DNA of 10,960 bases from JABMRP01 sp964444795. GTDB taxonomy: Bacteria > Planctomycetota > Planctomycetia > Pirellulales > Thermoguttaceae. Shown piece by piece: positions 1 through 7,136 of the stretch. Location: contig CAYUIQ010000275.1 of NCBI GenBank assembly GCA_964444795.1, forward strand, positions 1 to 10,960, written 5' to 3'. Position numbers and translations under genes: made by a program. The notes beneath the pieces were generated by a model that was given only the letters and a program-made list of their open reading frames with translations, did not search any database and was not told the DNA's origin. The first letter of the stretch is position 1. Each line of letters starts with the position of its first letter.

Positions 1-60
1 ATGGGCGGCTTGCCCGCCCTCGCGCCGTCCCCGGAAAACAAGGGCGGACAAGCCGCCCAT
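1..60 (-). terminator. Long stem-loop 3' of the Gfo/Idh/MocA gene; possible terminator
   Basis: Bases 1-20 and 41-60 are inverted complements with 19 of 20 positions matching, around a 20-base loop (21-40). The single difference is a C/A mismatch in a plus-strand transcript but a U-G wobble in a minus-strand transcript, so the stem closes fully only in RNA read from the minus strand. It lies 25 bases beyond the stop codon of the minus-strand oxidoreductase, which fits a transcript-end or 3'-stabilising hairpin. A T-tract cannot be judged because the window begins at base 1. It could equally be a copy of a dispersed palindromic repeat. Confidence 0.55.
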
Positions 61-85
61 GGCACCCGAGATGGCGACTATCCGC

Positions 86-1378
86 CTACACTTTCCACCC
101 TTCGCGGAACTCCGAGAAGATGTAGTCGTCGACTTTGGGGTTGCCCGAGGCTTCGAACTTCTTGGCGTCCCAATCGAACCCGCCGCCGGCGCGACAGGCG
201 GCGTTGGCAAGCAGAACCGCTTCGGCCAGCGGACCGGTGTAGTCGACGAAATCACAGGACGCTCGCGGGCCGCCCTTGCAGGCGTCGATCCATTCGCGAT
301 GGAAGCCGGGCGATGGGGCGATCGTCTCTTCCACCTTGGCCGGTTCGGAGCCGTCGTTCATCTTCGTGCTGTGGCGGTTGAAGTCGGCCGTGATCGTGCC
401 CTTGCTGCCGACGAAGAGCGTATTGCCGCCGCCGCTGGCGTTGTACTTCTCGAACACTTCCTTGGAGGAACCGTGCCACCAATGGAGCGCCAGCTTGCCG
501 TGCCCGTCTTCGGCGGGAAATTCCAGACGCGTCTTCATACCCTTGGGCGTTCGCTGCGGATCGATGGCCGCCTCGGGAACTTCGTCCAGATCGACACGGG
601 TCGGGTACTTGAGCTTGAGTGCCCAGAAGGGGATATCGAGAATGTGGCAACCCCAGTTGCCCGTCTCGGCGGTGCCGAAGTCCCACCAGAATCGCCAGTT
701 GTAGGGGCAATAGGCCGGGCTGTACGGACGCGCTTTCGCCGGACCCAACCACAGATCCCAATTCAAATGCGCCGGCACGGCCGGAAACTCCGTGGGAACG
801 GCCGGCATCCCGCGGCTGCCGCCGATGAAGCAGTAGACCTCTTTGATGTCGCCGATCACGCCGCCGCGAACGGCCTCGACGATGCGACGCATCCCGCCGT
901 ACGCATGACGCTGGTTGCCCAACTGCGTGGCGACGTCCATCTTCTTCGCCAGCTTCGTCAGCTCGCGACATTCCCAAGCGGAGTGGGCCAGCGGCTTCTC
1001 GCAATAGACGTGCTTGCCCATCAGCATCGCCTGCCGCGCCGGGTGGAAATGGGTATGGTCCGGCGTGCTGATCACCACCGCATCGATCGACTTTTCCATC
1101 TCGTCGAGCATCTTGCGGAAGTCTTGATACTTCTTGGCCTTGGGGAATTTCGTGAAGTTTCCGCCGGCCCGTTTCTCGTCGACGTCGCACACGGCGACCA
1201 TATTTTCGCCCGACACGCCACCCACATTGGCCCCGCCGCGACCGCCAACACCGATACAAGCCACATTGAGCTTCTCATTGACCGAAGCGGCACGAGCCAC
1301 CGGTGCGGTACCGAGCCAGAAACCGGCTCCCACGGCCGCCGACGTTTTGAGCATATCACGACGATTTGGATGACGCAT
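86..1378 (-). CDS. Gfo/Idh/MocA family oxidoreductase with twin-arginine signal
   Basis: A 430-residue NAD(P)-dependent oxidoreductase, probably acting on a sugar or polyol; the substrate cannot be told. Residues 1-31 form a twin-arginine export signal: RRDMLK at 6-11, a hydrophobic stretch at 13-25 and a likely cleavage after ARA (about 31). The Rossmann domain follows, with GVGGRG at 43-48, the acidic end of strand 2 near CDVDE (64-68), and the family motif EKP at 127-129. The C-terminal domain carries GNWGCHILD at 240-248, where the His and Asp fit the usual active-site positions. The start is supported by AGGAG (plus-strand 1387-1391) 8 bases upstream. Such exported paralogues are very numerous in Planctomycetes. 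It is divergent from the glycan operon, so a functional link is unproven. Length is normal for the family. Confidence 0.93.
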   Translation of the reverse strand: MRHPNRRDMLKTSAAVGAGFWLGTAPVARAASVNEKLNVACIGVGGRGGANVGGVSGENMVAVCDVDEKRAGGNFTKFPKAKKYQDFRKMLDEMEKSIDAVVISTPDHTHFHPARQAMLMGKHVYCEKPLAHSAWECRELTKLAKKMDVATQLGNQRHAYGGMRRIVEAVRGGVIGDIKEVYCFIGGSRGMPAVPTEFPAVPAHLNWDLWLGPAKARPYSPAYCPYNWRFWWDFGTAETGNWGCHILDIPFWALKLKYPTRVDLDEVPEAAIDPQRTPKGMKTRLEFPAEDGHGKLALHWWHGSSKEVFEKYNASGGGNTLFVGSKGTITADFNRHSTKMNDGSEPAKVEETIAPSPGFHREWIDACKGGPRASCDFVDYTGPLAEAVLLANAACRAGGGFDWDAKKFEASGNPKVDDYIFSEFREGWKV

Positions 1379-1771
1379 CGTTGGTTCTCCTGTTTTGGTA
1401 GGGTAGATATCACTACTATTCTAACGCAAGCGGGCCCGGTTTGCCTGGTTTCCCTGACGGTTTCTTCACGCGGCACTGCCTGCGAGCAAGCAGTCGCATA
1501 CCTCAGGCGAGCGGGTCCACCCGGCGAGAATCTGCCAGCGCCGCCTGGAAATCGCCGACCACTCGCCTGCAGACCGCTGGAGGGGCGGAAGAACGGATGA
1601 ATAGGCAAGCGGCGGCGTTTGGGTGGACGGGTCTGGCACATCCCTCTTGACGTCGACGGCCATAAAACGGTAAGCAATACCTGGCAAAAATGACCACGCC
1701 GCGGCGCCCTGTTTGGCATGCCCCATGGAGGGGGTGCGTCGCCGCCGGCAAGGAAGCTGCGTGGGCTTGTG
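1379..1771. other. Divergent intergenic region, about 390 bp
   Basis: This gap separates the minus-strand oxidoreductase from the plus-strand glycan operon and should hold both promoters. Besides the oxidoreductase ribosome site (1387-1391) and one weak plus-strand promoter candidate (listed separately), I see no convincing gene, RNA, repeat or strong hairpin. Short open frames cross it on both strands, but none has a recognisable domain combined with a good ribosome site. Bases 1400-1430 are locally AT-richer and could hold the minus-strand promoter, but no clear -35/-10 pair stands out. Confidence 0.6.
1647..1676 (+). promoter_or_regulatory. Weak candidate promoter for the glycan operon
   Basis: TTGACG at 1647-1652 is a good match to a sigma-70 -35 box. 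The best -10 at a workable distance is TAAGCA (1671-1676, spacer 18), which matches the consensus poorly. It lies about 95 bases upstream of the first operon gene, in a slightly AT-richer stretch. Promoter consensus is loosely known in Planctomycetes, so this is only a place to look. Confidence 0.2.
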
Positions 1772-2842
1772 ATGCGCATTCCCGTCCTCATACTCAACTA
1801 CAATGGCCGTCGACTTCTGGCGGAGTGCCTCCCCTCGGTGCTCCAGGCGGCAGCGTCGTCGAGCCATCACTGCCGCGTCGTCGTGATCGACAACAGCTCG
1901 ACCGACGACTCCGTCGAGTGGCTCTCGGAGCACTTTCCCCAGGTCGACGTCCTCTCGCGGCGCAATCGTGGGCTCTGCTCCTTCAACGACATCGTCCCCG
2001 AGTTGGACGCCTCGATCGCCCTGCTGCTGAACAACGACATCAAGCTCGATCGCGCCTGCATCGATCGTCTGGTTGCCCCGTTGACAAGCGAACGTCCGCG
2101 AGACGGTTTGCGGTGGTTCATGACGACACCCCAATGTCGCCTCTTCGACGAAACAACTTACGAGGGTCTGAAGACGGCCGTGCGATGGCGCCGCGGATTG
2201 GTCCAGGCCACGTCGCTCTTCCCGGGACATGAAGCGGTGATCGATCGGGCCGATCAAACGGCATCGGCCGGCGCGGTGATGGCCGTCGATTGCGACCTGT
2301 TCACGATGCTCGGCGGGTTCGATCCGCTGTACCTGCCGGGCCGGCTGGAAGATCTCGACTTCGCCTATCGCGCGTACCAGGCCGGTTTCCGTGGGCGATA
2401 TGTACCGGAGGCCCTGGCCTATCACGCCGGTCAGGCCACGTTCGGCCAGGTTTTCGGCTCCGACGGATGTCTGCGCCTGGCGCTGCGTAATACGCTGCTC
2501 TTTCAGTGGAAGAATTTGCGCCATCCGCTGCACCTGGCACGGCAGTTGTTCGGAATTCCGGCGCGGATCGTGCTGGATCTGATTCGCGCGCCCTTTACCG
2601 GCCCCGAACGCCGGTGGATGTTCTGTCGGGCGCTGGGCGAAGCACTGGGCCGGTTGGCCGAGCTGCGCGCCACGCAATATCGCACGCCCGGCACGCTGCG
2701 GACCGAACGCGCGTTCTTCGCCCGATTTCACCCGCGGCGCATGACGACCGCCCGTTTCTCCCCGCTGCCGGATTCCGTGGACGGCGACCCCATCGCCGTC
2801 GACATTACGCGCGTGACTTCGGCGAAGGAGGTGCTGCCGTGA
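1772..2842 (+). CDS. GT2 family glycosyltransferase (rhamnosyltransferase-like)
   Basis: A 356-residue, probably cytoplasmic or membrane-associated GT-A fold enzyme that transfers a nucleotide-activated sugar. Visible motifs are NYNG at 9-12 at the end of the first strand, VIDNSSTDDS at 38-47 for nucleotide binding, and NND at 87-89 in place of a strict DxD metal site. They are followed by SAGAVM at 165-170, then GGFD and LEDLDF (171-174 and 192-197) with the likely catalytic acidic pair E193/D194. This pattern is typical of rhamnosyltransferase-type GT2 proteins. The residues after about 230 are basic and rich in Leu and Arg, without a clear membrane segment. I chose ATG 1772 because homology-like sequence begins right there and AGGAAG lies at 1751-1756. 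GTG 1769 is equally possible, and an ATG at 1718 would add 18 unlikely residues. First gene of the operon; its stop overlaps the next start. Confidence 0.88.
   Translation: MRIPVLILNYNGRRLLAECLPSVLQAAASSSHHCRVVVIDNSSTDDSVEWLSEHFPQVDVLSRRNRGLCSFNDIVPELDASIALLLNNDIKLDRACIDRLVAPLTSERPRDGLRWFMTTPQCRLFDETTYEGLKTAVRWRRGLVQATSLFPGHEAVIDRADQTASAGAVMAVDCDLFTMLGGFDPLYLPGRLEDLDFAYRAYQAGFRGRYVPEALAYHAGQATFGQVFGSDGCLRLALRNTLLFQWKNLRHPLHLARQLFGIPARIVLDLIRAPFTGPERRWMFCRALGEALGRLAELRATQYRTPGTLRTERAFFARFHPRRMTTARFSPLPDSVDGDPIAVDITRVTSAKEVLP
2824..2831 (+). promoter_or_regulatory. Shine-Dalgarno fixing a GTG start at 2839
   Basis: GAAGGAGG lies inside the 3' end of the first GT2 gene, with 7 bases between it and GTG 2839. 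That GTG overlaps the TGA stop (GTGA), a classic translational-coupling arrangement. It decides the start of the CDP-alcohol phosphatidyltransferase over the in-frame ATG at 2866. Confidence 0.8.
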
Positions 2843-3582
2843 CCTTCGTCGCCGCCGGGAATTCGATGAGTACTTCAGCCAAACGGATTGGCCGGGGTGA
2901 CGATGCGCGGGAAGTGGAAGCCGAGGAGCGACGCCGGGCGAGCCGATACCCGATTTCGCGCTGGTATTTGCGACCGCCGGCCGGCGCTTTGGCCAGGGCG
3001 TTGGCCCCGACGCGTGTCCGGCCGAACCACTTGACGTTCTGCGGACTGGCCTGCTCGGCCGCGGCAGTGGGCGTGTTGCTGGCTCGAGTGGAGCTGGCCC
3101 CGGTGGCCGGCCTGCTGGTGTTGGCGGCCTGGTTCTTCGATCGGGCCGATGGCCAGCTTGCCCGGCGGCAGCAAACGGCCACGGCCTGGGGAGCCTGGCT
3201 CGACGCCAACGTCGACGAACTGGGCGACGTGGCCTTGCATGTCGCCATGGCCGCGGCCGCCGCATCGGCCACGGGCACATCGTGGCCCTGGTGGCTGCTG
3301 GCGGCGTTTCTGGGCGGAAAGTACCTGTTCTTTCACGGACTCGCAGCGGAAGAAGCAAGCGAAAACGGCCAACCCGCGGCGGACTCGTCTCTGGGCCGAC
3401 CCCTGCTCCGCCGGATCTACCATCTGCCGGGCAACGCCGATCTGCGCGTTCACCTGGCGGCCCTGGCGTTGGCAACCGGCTGGCTGACGGCCGAGTTGGT
3501 TCTGGTGGCCGCTTACTACAATCTGCGTTGGATCGCGCGATACGTTCTTGTCGCTCGGCGCCTGAGCGGAGGAACCGCGTGA
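2839..3582 (+). CDS. CDP-alcohol phosphatidyltransferase family membrane protein
   Basis: A 247-residue integral membrane enzyme that moves a phospho-alcohol from a CDP-linked donor to an alcohol acceptor. The complete family signature D-x2-DG-x2-AR-x8-G-x3-D-x3-D is present: D101, D104-G105, A108-R109, G118, D122 and D126. These acidic residues bind the two metals and the CDP group. Hydrophobic segments lie around 66-82, 87-100, 131-144, 150-166 and 196-216, with a basic cytoplasmic N-terminus (1-60). It starts at GTG 2839, overlapping the upstream stop, with a strong ribosome site. The surrounding glycosyltransferases suggest it makes a lipid acceptor or decorates a glycan with a phospho-alcohol, rather than making bulk phospholipid; this is inference. 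The family alone does not reveal the substrate. Confidence 0.9.
   Translation: MTFVAAGNSMSTSAKRIGRGDDAREVEAEERRRASRYPISRWYLRPPAGALARALAPTRVRPNHLTFCGLACSAAAVGVLLARVELAPVAGLLVLAAWFFDRADGQLARRQQTATAWGAWLDANVDELGDVALHVAMAAAAASATGTSWPWWLLAAFLGGKYLFFHGLAAEEASENGQPAADSSLGRPLLRRIYHLPGNADLRVHLAALALATGWLTAELVLVAAYYNLRWIARYVLVARRLSGGTA
3568..3573 (+). promoter_or_regulatory. Shine-Dalgarno fixing a GTG start at 3579
   Basis: GGAGGA with 5 bases before GTG 3579, which overlaps the TGA of the preceding gene (GTGA). It marks the start of the second GT2 gene and excludes the long upstream in-frame extension. Confidence 0.75.
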
Positions 3583-4373
3583 CCGGTACCGAGACCATCA
3601 CCGCCGCAATCATCGCGCGCAACGAGGCGGACAACCTCCGCCAACTGCTTCCACGGCTCGATTGGGTCGACGAGATCGTCGTGGTCGACGGCGGTTCGTC
3701 CGACGCAACCGCGGCGGTGGCCCGGCGCCATGGGTGCCGCGTGGTCTCACGCCGGTTGGACACGTTCGCCCGACAACGCAACCACGCGATCGATCTGGCC
3801 CGAAGTGGCTGGGTTCTGTCGATCGATGCCGACGAACGGCCCACCGACCGGCTGATCGACGAGATCCTTGATCGCGTGAAGGGTTCGCGTCCGGCGGCGT
3901 TTCGCGTTCCCATTCGCAGCACGATTTTCGGGCGCCCCTTTCGGCGCTCGGGCACACAAGACGACCGCCCGGTGCGGCTCTTCCGCCGCGGCCTGGGACG
4001 ATGGCGGGGAGACGTCCACGAGGTATTCCACTGCCGCGGACGCGTGGGACGTTTGCGCCATTGGCTGACGCACCAAACGCTTCCCGATCTGGCGGCTTTT
4101 CGTGCGAAGGTGCATTGCTACACGAGTCTGGAGGCCACGGCCCGTACGGTCGCGGGGCGCCCACCACGACGGTCGGACCGATGGATCGCGCCACCCCTTG
4201 AGGTCGCTCGACGGCTGATCTGGAAGCAAGGTTTCCTCGACGGACCCGCTGGCTGGGCATTCTGCGCGCTGAGTGGTTGGTCGCAGTGGGTATTGGCCGA
4301 AAAACACCGCCGCATGTGGCAGCGGGCCGAGTCCGGTGCGGTCGCGAAAGTCACACCGTCGCTTGTTGGATAA
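3579..4373 (+). CDS. GT2 family glycosyltransferase, WaaE/KdtX-like
   Basis: A 264-residue GT-A glycosyltransferase resembling the WaaE/KdtX group, which adds a glucose-type sugar to heptose in LPS inner cores and averages about 260 residues. Seen in order: IIARNEADNL at 11-20, VVVDGGSSDAT at 34-44 for nucleotide binding, a QRNHAI segment at 66-71, the metal-binding DADE at 83-86, and GDVHE at 144-148, a conserved acceptor-side motif. The 217-264 part is basic and aromatic and may lie on the membrane. GTG 3579 is chosen because it overlaps the preceding stop and has GGAGGA 5 bases upstream. Its occurrence with a GT9 heptosyltransferase-like gene downstream supports an LPS-core-like product, although the sugar itself cannot be inferred. 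Confidence 0.88.
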   Translation: MTGTETITAAIIARNEADNLRQLLPRLDWVDEIVVVDGGSSDATAAVARRHGCRVVSRRLDTFARQRNHAIDLARSGWVLSIDADERPTDRLIDEILDRVKGSRPAAFRVPIRSTIFGRPFRRSGTQDDRPVRLFRRGLGRWRGDVHEVFHCRGRVGRLRHWLTHQTLPDLAAFRAKVHCYTSLEATARTVAGRPPRRSDRWIAPPLEVARRLIWKQGFLDGPAGWAFCALSGWSQWVLAEKHRRMWQRAESGAVAKVTPSLVG

Positions 4374-4397
4374 TCCGAATCGAGAGAAGAACCCATC

Positions 4398-5852
4398 GTG
4401 TCGAACCCCCGGCTTCCCCTGTTACCGCTGGTCCTGGATAACGTCCCCTGGGGACTGCGCCAGGCGCTTGCGCAGGAGGGGATCCCCGTTTGCCAACACC
4501 ACGCGGGAACGCCCGAGGGCCGTTTTCTCCTCTTCGACTCGCGGAGCGGTTTTCCCCGCCCGGCGGCCGCCGATCAGGTGCCCATCGACGTCGACTCGCT
4601 GCGCGGCGTGACATCCGGCGATGCGTTGGCAACGCTGGTCGACGAAGGATCGCGCCGCTATTGCTGGGAAATCGGCGCGTTGCGGGTTTGCGAGCGGATT
4701 GCGCAGGTCGACCGGAGGGCCGTGCGGCGGCTCGTTCTCCAGCGGCTCCGTCAGACGATCGAGCGACGTGGCGGCGTCTGGCTGCGGATCTCGCCGTTTC
4801 CTTTTCCCTACCGCAGCGCGTGGAATTTCCGCATCGACCACGACCGCTGCGAGCCGGATGATTTCGACCGTCTTCTGGCCGTTCTCGAAGGACACGAATC
4901 GGCGACCACGCATTTTGTCAACGCCGCCGCCTTCCGAGGCCAGACCGACGCGTTGGGGCGACTCGCGGGGCTGGACGTCGGATCGCACGGCTACTGGCAT
5001 CACACCTATCGTACCACCGAGGAAAACCTGCACAACATTCGCCGCGGCATCGAATCGTTGACGGCCGCCGGATTACGGCCGTCGGGATTTGCCGCGCCGC
5101 ACGGACACTATCATCGGCCCCTGGCAGCGGCGATGAAATCGCTGGGGATCGCCTATAGTTCGGAATTCGGTTTGGCCTACGACGATCTCCCCCTGCTGCC
5201 CGAGCCGGGAGGCGTGTTGCAGGTTCCCGTGCATCCGGTCAGTCTGGGGTTGTTCCTGGAGGCGGCCAAGCGGCAAACCGGCGATTCACCCGAGGCGCAC
5301 GACGCGGCCGTCAGCGCGGCGATCGATTACTACGACCGCGTGATCCGAGATCGTCACCGGGCCGGCGAGCCGGTCTTCCTTTACGGTCACCCGACCGGCC
5401 GGCTGGGCCGTTATCCCCGCTTGCTGCAATCGGTCTTCGAGTCGGTCGGCTCGTTGAGCACGATGTGGCGTACCACGCTCGGAGAGTTTGTTCGCTGGTG
5501 GCGATACCGCGGCACGATTCGGCTCCGTGTGAGCCGGCACAACGACCAGTTTATCGTGGCGGCCGATGTTCCCCGCGGCCCGTTCGGCGTGGCCGTGGAG
5601 TATTTTCGCCAACAGCACGTTGCCCTTTTGCCGCTGCAAGCCGGTACCACGACGTTCTCTCCCACGTCGCTGGCCTATCGCAACAGCCAAGCCCATCGCG
5701 TCGTACAACCGGCCCGCATCGACCGCCCCGAAGGGCTCCGCGGCCGGATACGGCGGATCATCGATTGGGAGAAGGAAACCCCCGTCGAAGAGATCGAGAC
5801 CGGTAATTGGCGCAACTGGATCAAACGGACTCTCCGCCGCTGGAGAGACTAA
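4398..5852 (+). CDS. NodB-type polysaccharide deacetylase family protein
   Basis: A 484-residue protein whose middle (about 140-335) is a divergent NodB/CE4-like domain, expected to remove N-acetyl groups from a sugar or glycan intermediate using a metal. Motif 1 is RIDHD at 145-149, with D147 and D149 as candidate base and metal ligand. Motif 2 is SHGYWHH at 196-202, with two or three His for metal. Motif 3 is FAAPHGHY at 231-238, where classical enzymes have Arg instead of the Ala before the Pro. LYGHP at 328-332 matches the final His motif. Residues 1-140 are an unassigned N-terminal region and 370-484 a C-terminal, probably beta-rich extension. There is no signal peptide, so it looks cytoplasmic. 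It starts at GTG 4398 after a weak GAGAGAAGA, 24 bases after the preceding stop. The fold is fairly sure; activity is not. Confidence 0.82.
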   Translation: MSNPRLPLLPLVLDNVPWGLRQALAQEGIPVCQHHAGTPEGRFLLFDSRSGFPRPAAADQVPIDVDSLRGVTSGDALATLVDEGSRRYCWEIGALRVCERIAQVDRRAVRRLVLQRLRQTIERRGGVWLRISPFPFPYRSAWNFRIDHDRCEPDDFDRLLAVLEGHESATTHFVNAAAFRGQTDALGRLAGLDVGSHGYWHHTYRTTEENLHNIRRGIESLTAAGLRPSGFAAPHGHYHRPLAAAMKSLGIAYSSEFGLAYDDLPLLPEPGGVLQVPVHPVSLGLFLEAAKRQTGDSPEAHDAAVSAAIDYYDRVIRDRHRAGEPVFLYGHPTGRLGRYPRLLQSVFESVGSLSTMWRTTLGEFVRWWRYRGTIRLRVSRHNDQFIVAADVPRGPFGVAVEYFRQQHVALLPLQAGTTTFSPTSLAYRNSQAHRVVQPARIDRPEGLRGRIRRIIDWEKETPVEEIETGNWRNWIKRTLRRWRD

Positions 5853-5862
5853 CAGGACATGC

Positions 5863-5974
5863 CGAATTCCAATGACCAAATCCCAAATCCCAATGACCAA
5901 TGACCAATGTCCAATGTCCAATGACCAATGTCCAATCGCTAATCGCTAATCGCTAGTCCCTACCCCCCAATTCC
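5863..5974 (+). repeat. Heptanucleotide tandem repeat tract
   Basis: Sixteen consecutive 7-base units in unbroken phase fill nearly the whole gap between the deacetylase and the GT4 gene. Units are CAATGAC or CAATGTC (seven copies between 5870 and 5932), CAAATCC (two), CAATCGC, TAATCGC (two) and looser relatives (CGAATTC, TAGTCCC, TACCCCC, CAATTCC). The tract ends one base before ATG 5976. It is clearly AT-richer than the flanking genes. The TAA/TAG triplets at 5940, 5947 and 5954 fall in three different frames. Read on the minus strand the units encode repeats of the GHWSLVI type, a low-complexity product and not a real protein. Comparable short heptamer repeats are known from heterocystous cyanobacteria and, as I recall, are widespread in planctomycete intergenic DNA. 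Confidence 0.85.
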
Positions 5975-5975
5975 C

Positions 5976-7136
5976 ATGATTACCAAACACACACCTCTCA
6001 GGCCGCAACTGCCCGCCTTGGGACCGGGGCAGTTGGAGGCGATGTTTGCCATGCCGCCGGATTCGGTACTGGCTCGCGGGACGCCCGAGGTCTTGCTGGC
6101 CGGAAAACTGACGGCGATGGCCGCGCCGGGTGGCGGGGAGATCCAAATGGTGGCCCTGGGGCAGGCGTTGCCGGGGCTTGGTGTGCGGGCGCGCCTTTGG
6201 CGACCCTGGGAGGATTCATTCAAGGGAGTCCATTGCATTCATCTCTTCGGCAGCCAGCCGGAACATCTGGCCGTGGTGGCTGCCGCTCATCGTCGCGGCA
6301 TACCCGTCGTACTATCGCCGATCGCCTGGTTTGCCCTGGCCGATTGTCTGCGTCAGAAGGGATCGCCTGCCGGGCGGCTGATCGCGGCGGGCAAGTATGC
6401 CGCTCGGGCCGTGCTACCGCGTCTGCCGTCCTGGCGGAGGAAACTCTACCATGCGGTCGACTTGCTGTTGCCCAACTCCAACGGCGAAGCGAGGCAGTTG
6501 AGGCGTCTCTTCGGCGTACGCGCCGAGCGGATTCACGTCGTTCCCAACGGTGCCGATCCCGGTCTGGCCGATGCCGACCCGCGGACGTTTGGTCGCCATT
6601 TCGGCGTCCGAGAGTTTGTCCTTTACTCCGGTCGCATCGAGCCGCGGAAGAATCAACTTCGGTTTCTCCGGGCAATGCGCGGCACCAACGTGCCGATCGT
6701 TGTCTTGGGCGACGCCGTGCCCGGGCACGAGGACTATTTCGCCAAATGCCGTGGAGCGGCCGACGGTCACGTTCGTTTCATTCCCCGGCTGGAGCACGAC
6801 GATCCCTTGCTGGCCAGCGCGTACGCGGCGTGCCGGTGTCTGGTCTTGGCCGGCTGGTACGAAACTCCGGGATTGGCGGCTCTGGAGGCGGGCATGTCGG
6901 GCGCGCCGTTGGTGCTGCCGCGCGGTGGATGTGCCGTGGAATACTTCGGGCCCGACGCCGTCTATGTTCGACCCGGCGCCCGGCGCCAGATCCGCAATGC
7001 CGTACTTGCCGCGCGTAGCCGGCCGCGAAACCCGGCCCTGGCCGATCGACTCCAGCGTAACTTTTCCTGGAACGCCGCGGCCGCGGCCACGCGAGAAGGA
7101 TACCTGAAGGTGCTTAGGGACGGGCGTAGCGATTAG
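5976..7136 (+). CDS. GT4 family glycosyltransferase
   Basis: A 386-residue GT-B fold retaining glycosyltransferase, likely cytoplasmic. The acceptor half has GGGEIQM at 52-58 near the N-terminal glycine-rich loop. The donor half has LPNSNGE at 165-171, VVPNGAD at 198-204, the strand LYSGRIEPRKNQ at 226-237 with the phosphate-binding Arg/Lys pair, and WYETPGLAALEA at 304-315. The last motif supplies the E-x7-E pair E306/E314, the hallmark of GT4. The start is uncertain: ATG 5976 directly follows the heptamer tract and has no ribosome site. GGAGG (6035-6039) precedes ATG 6051 by 11 bases, which would give a protein 25 residues shorter. The stop codon and last three sense codons lie in or beside a second heptamer tract. 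Unlike several neighbours it does not overlap adjacent genes, so its expression may be set separately. Confidence 0.87.
   Translation: MITKHTPLRPQLPALGPGQLEAMFAMPPDSVLARGTPEVLLAGKLTAMAAPGGGEIQMVALGQALPGLGVRARLWRPWEDSFKGVHCIHLFGSQPEHLAVVAAAHRRGIPVVLSPIAWFALADCLRQKGSPAGRLIAAGKYAARAVLPRLPSWRRKLYHAVDLLLPNSNGEARQLRRLFGVRAERIHVVPNGADPGLADADPRTFGRHFGVREFVLYSGRIEPRKNQLRFLRAMRGTNVPIVVLGDAVPGHEDYFAKCRGAADGHVRFIPRLEHDDPLLASAYAACRCLVLAGWYETPGLAALEAGMSGAPLVLPRGGCAVEYFGPDAVYVRPGARRQIRNAVLAARSRPRNPALADRLQRNFSWNAAAAATREGYLKVLRDGRSD

Noticed and set aside
59..1600. 513-codon open frame on the plus strand across the oxidoreductase
   Set aside because: It lies antisense to a gene with complete family motifs, twin-arginine signal and ribosome site. 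Its product has no recognisable domain, and the frame stays open because of high GC.
1503..1751. Short minus-strand frames in the divergent gap
   Set aside because: They have no convincing ribosome site, no recognisable domain, and they overlap the start of the first operon gene.
1718..1771. N-terminal extension of the first GT2 enzyme from ATG 1718
   Set aside because: The added residues are Gly/Pro/Arg-rich and precede the expected first strand. AGGAAG lies inside this stretch, placed for the start at 1769/1772.
1466..3955. 829-codon open frame on the minus strand
   Set aside because: It is opposite three genes with clear motifs, and its product is an Arg/Pro-rich low-complexity chain with no domain. 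This is a GC-driven shadow despite its length.
5286..5921. Minus-strand frame whose start lies in the heptamer tract (GHWSLVI-type repeats)
   Set aside because: Its N-terminus is just the translated heptamer repeat and the rest is antisense to the deacetylase. Such repeat-derived predicted proteins are annotation artefacts.
5870..5974. CRISPR array
   Set aside because: The units are 7 bp without spacers, and no cas gene is nearby. It is a tandem heptamer tract.
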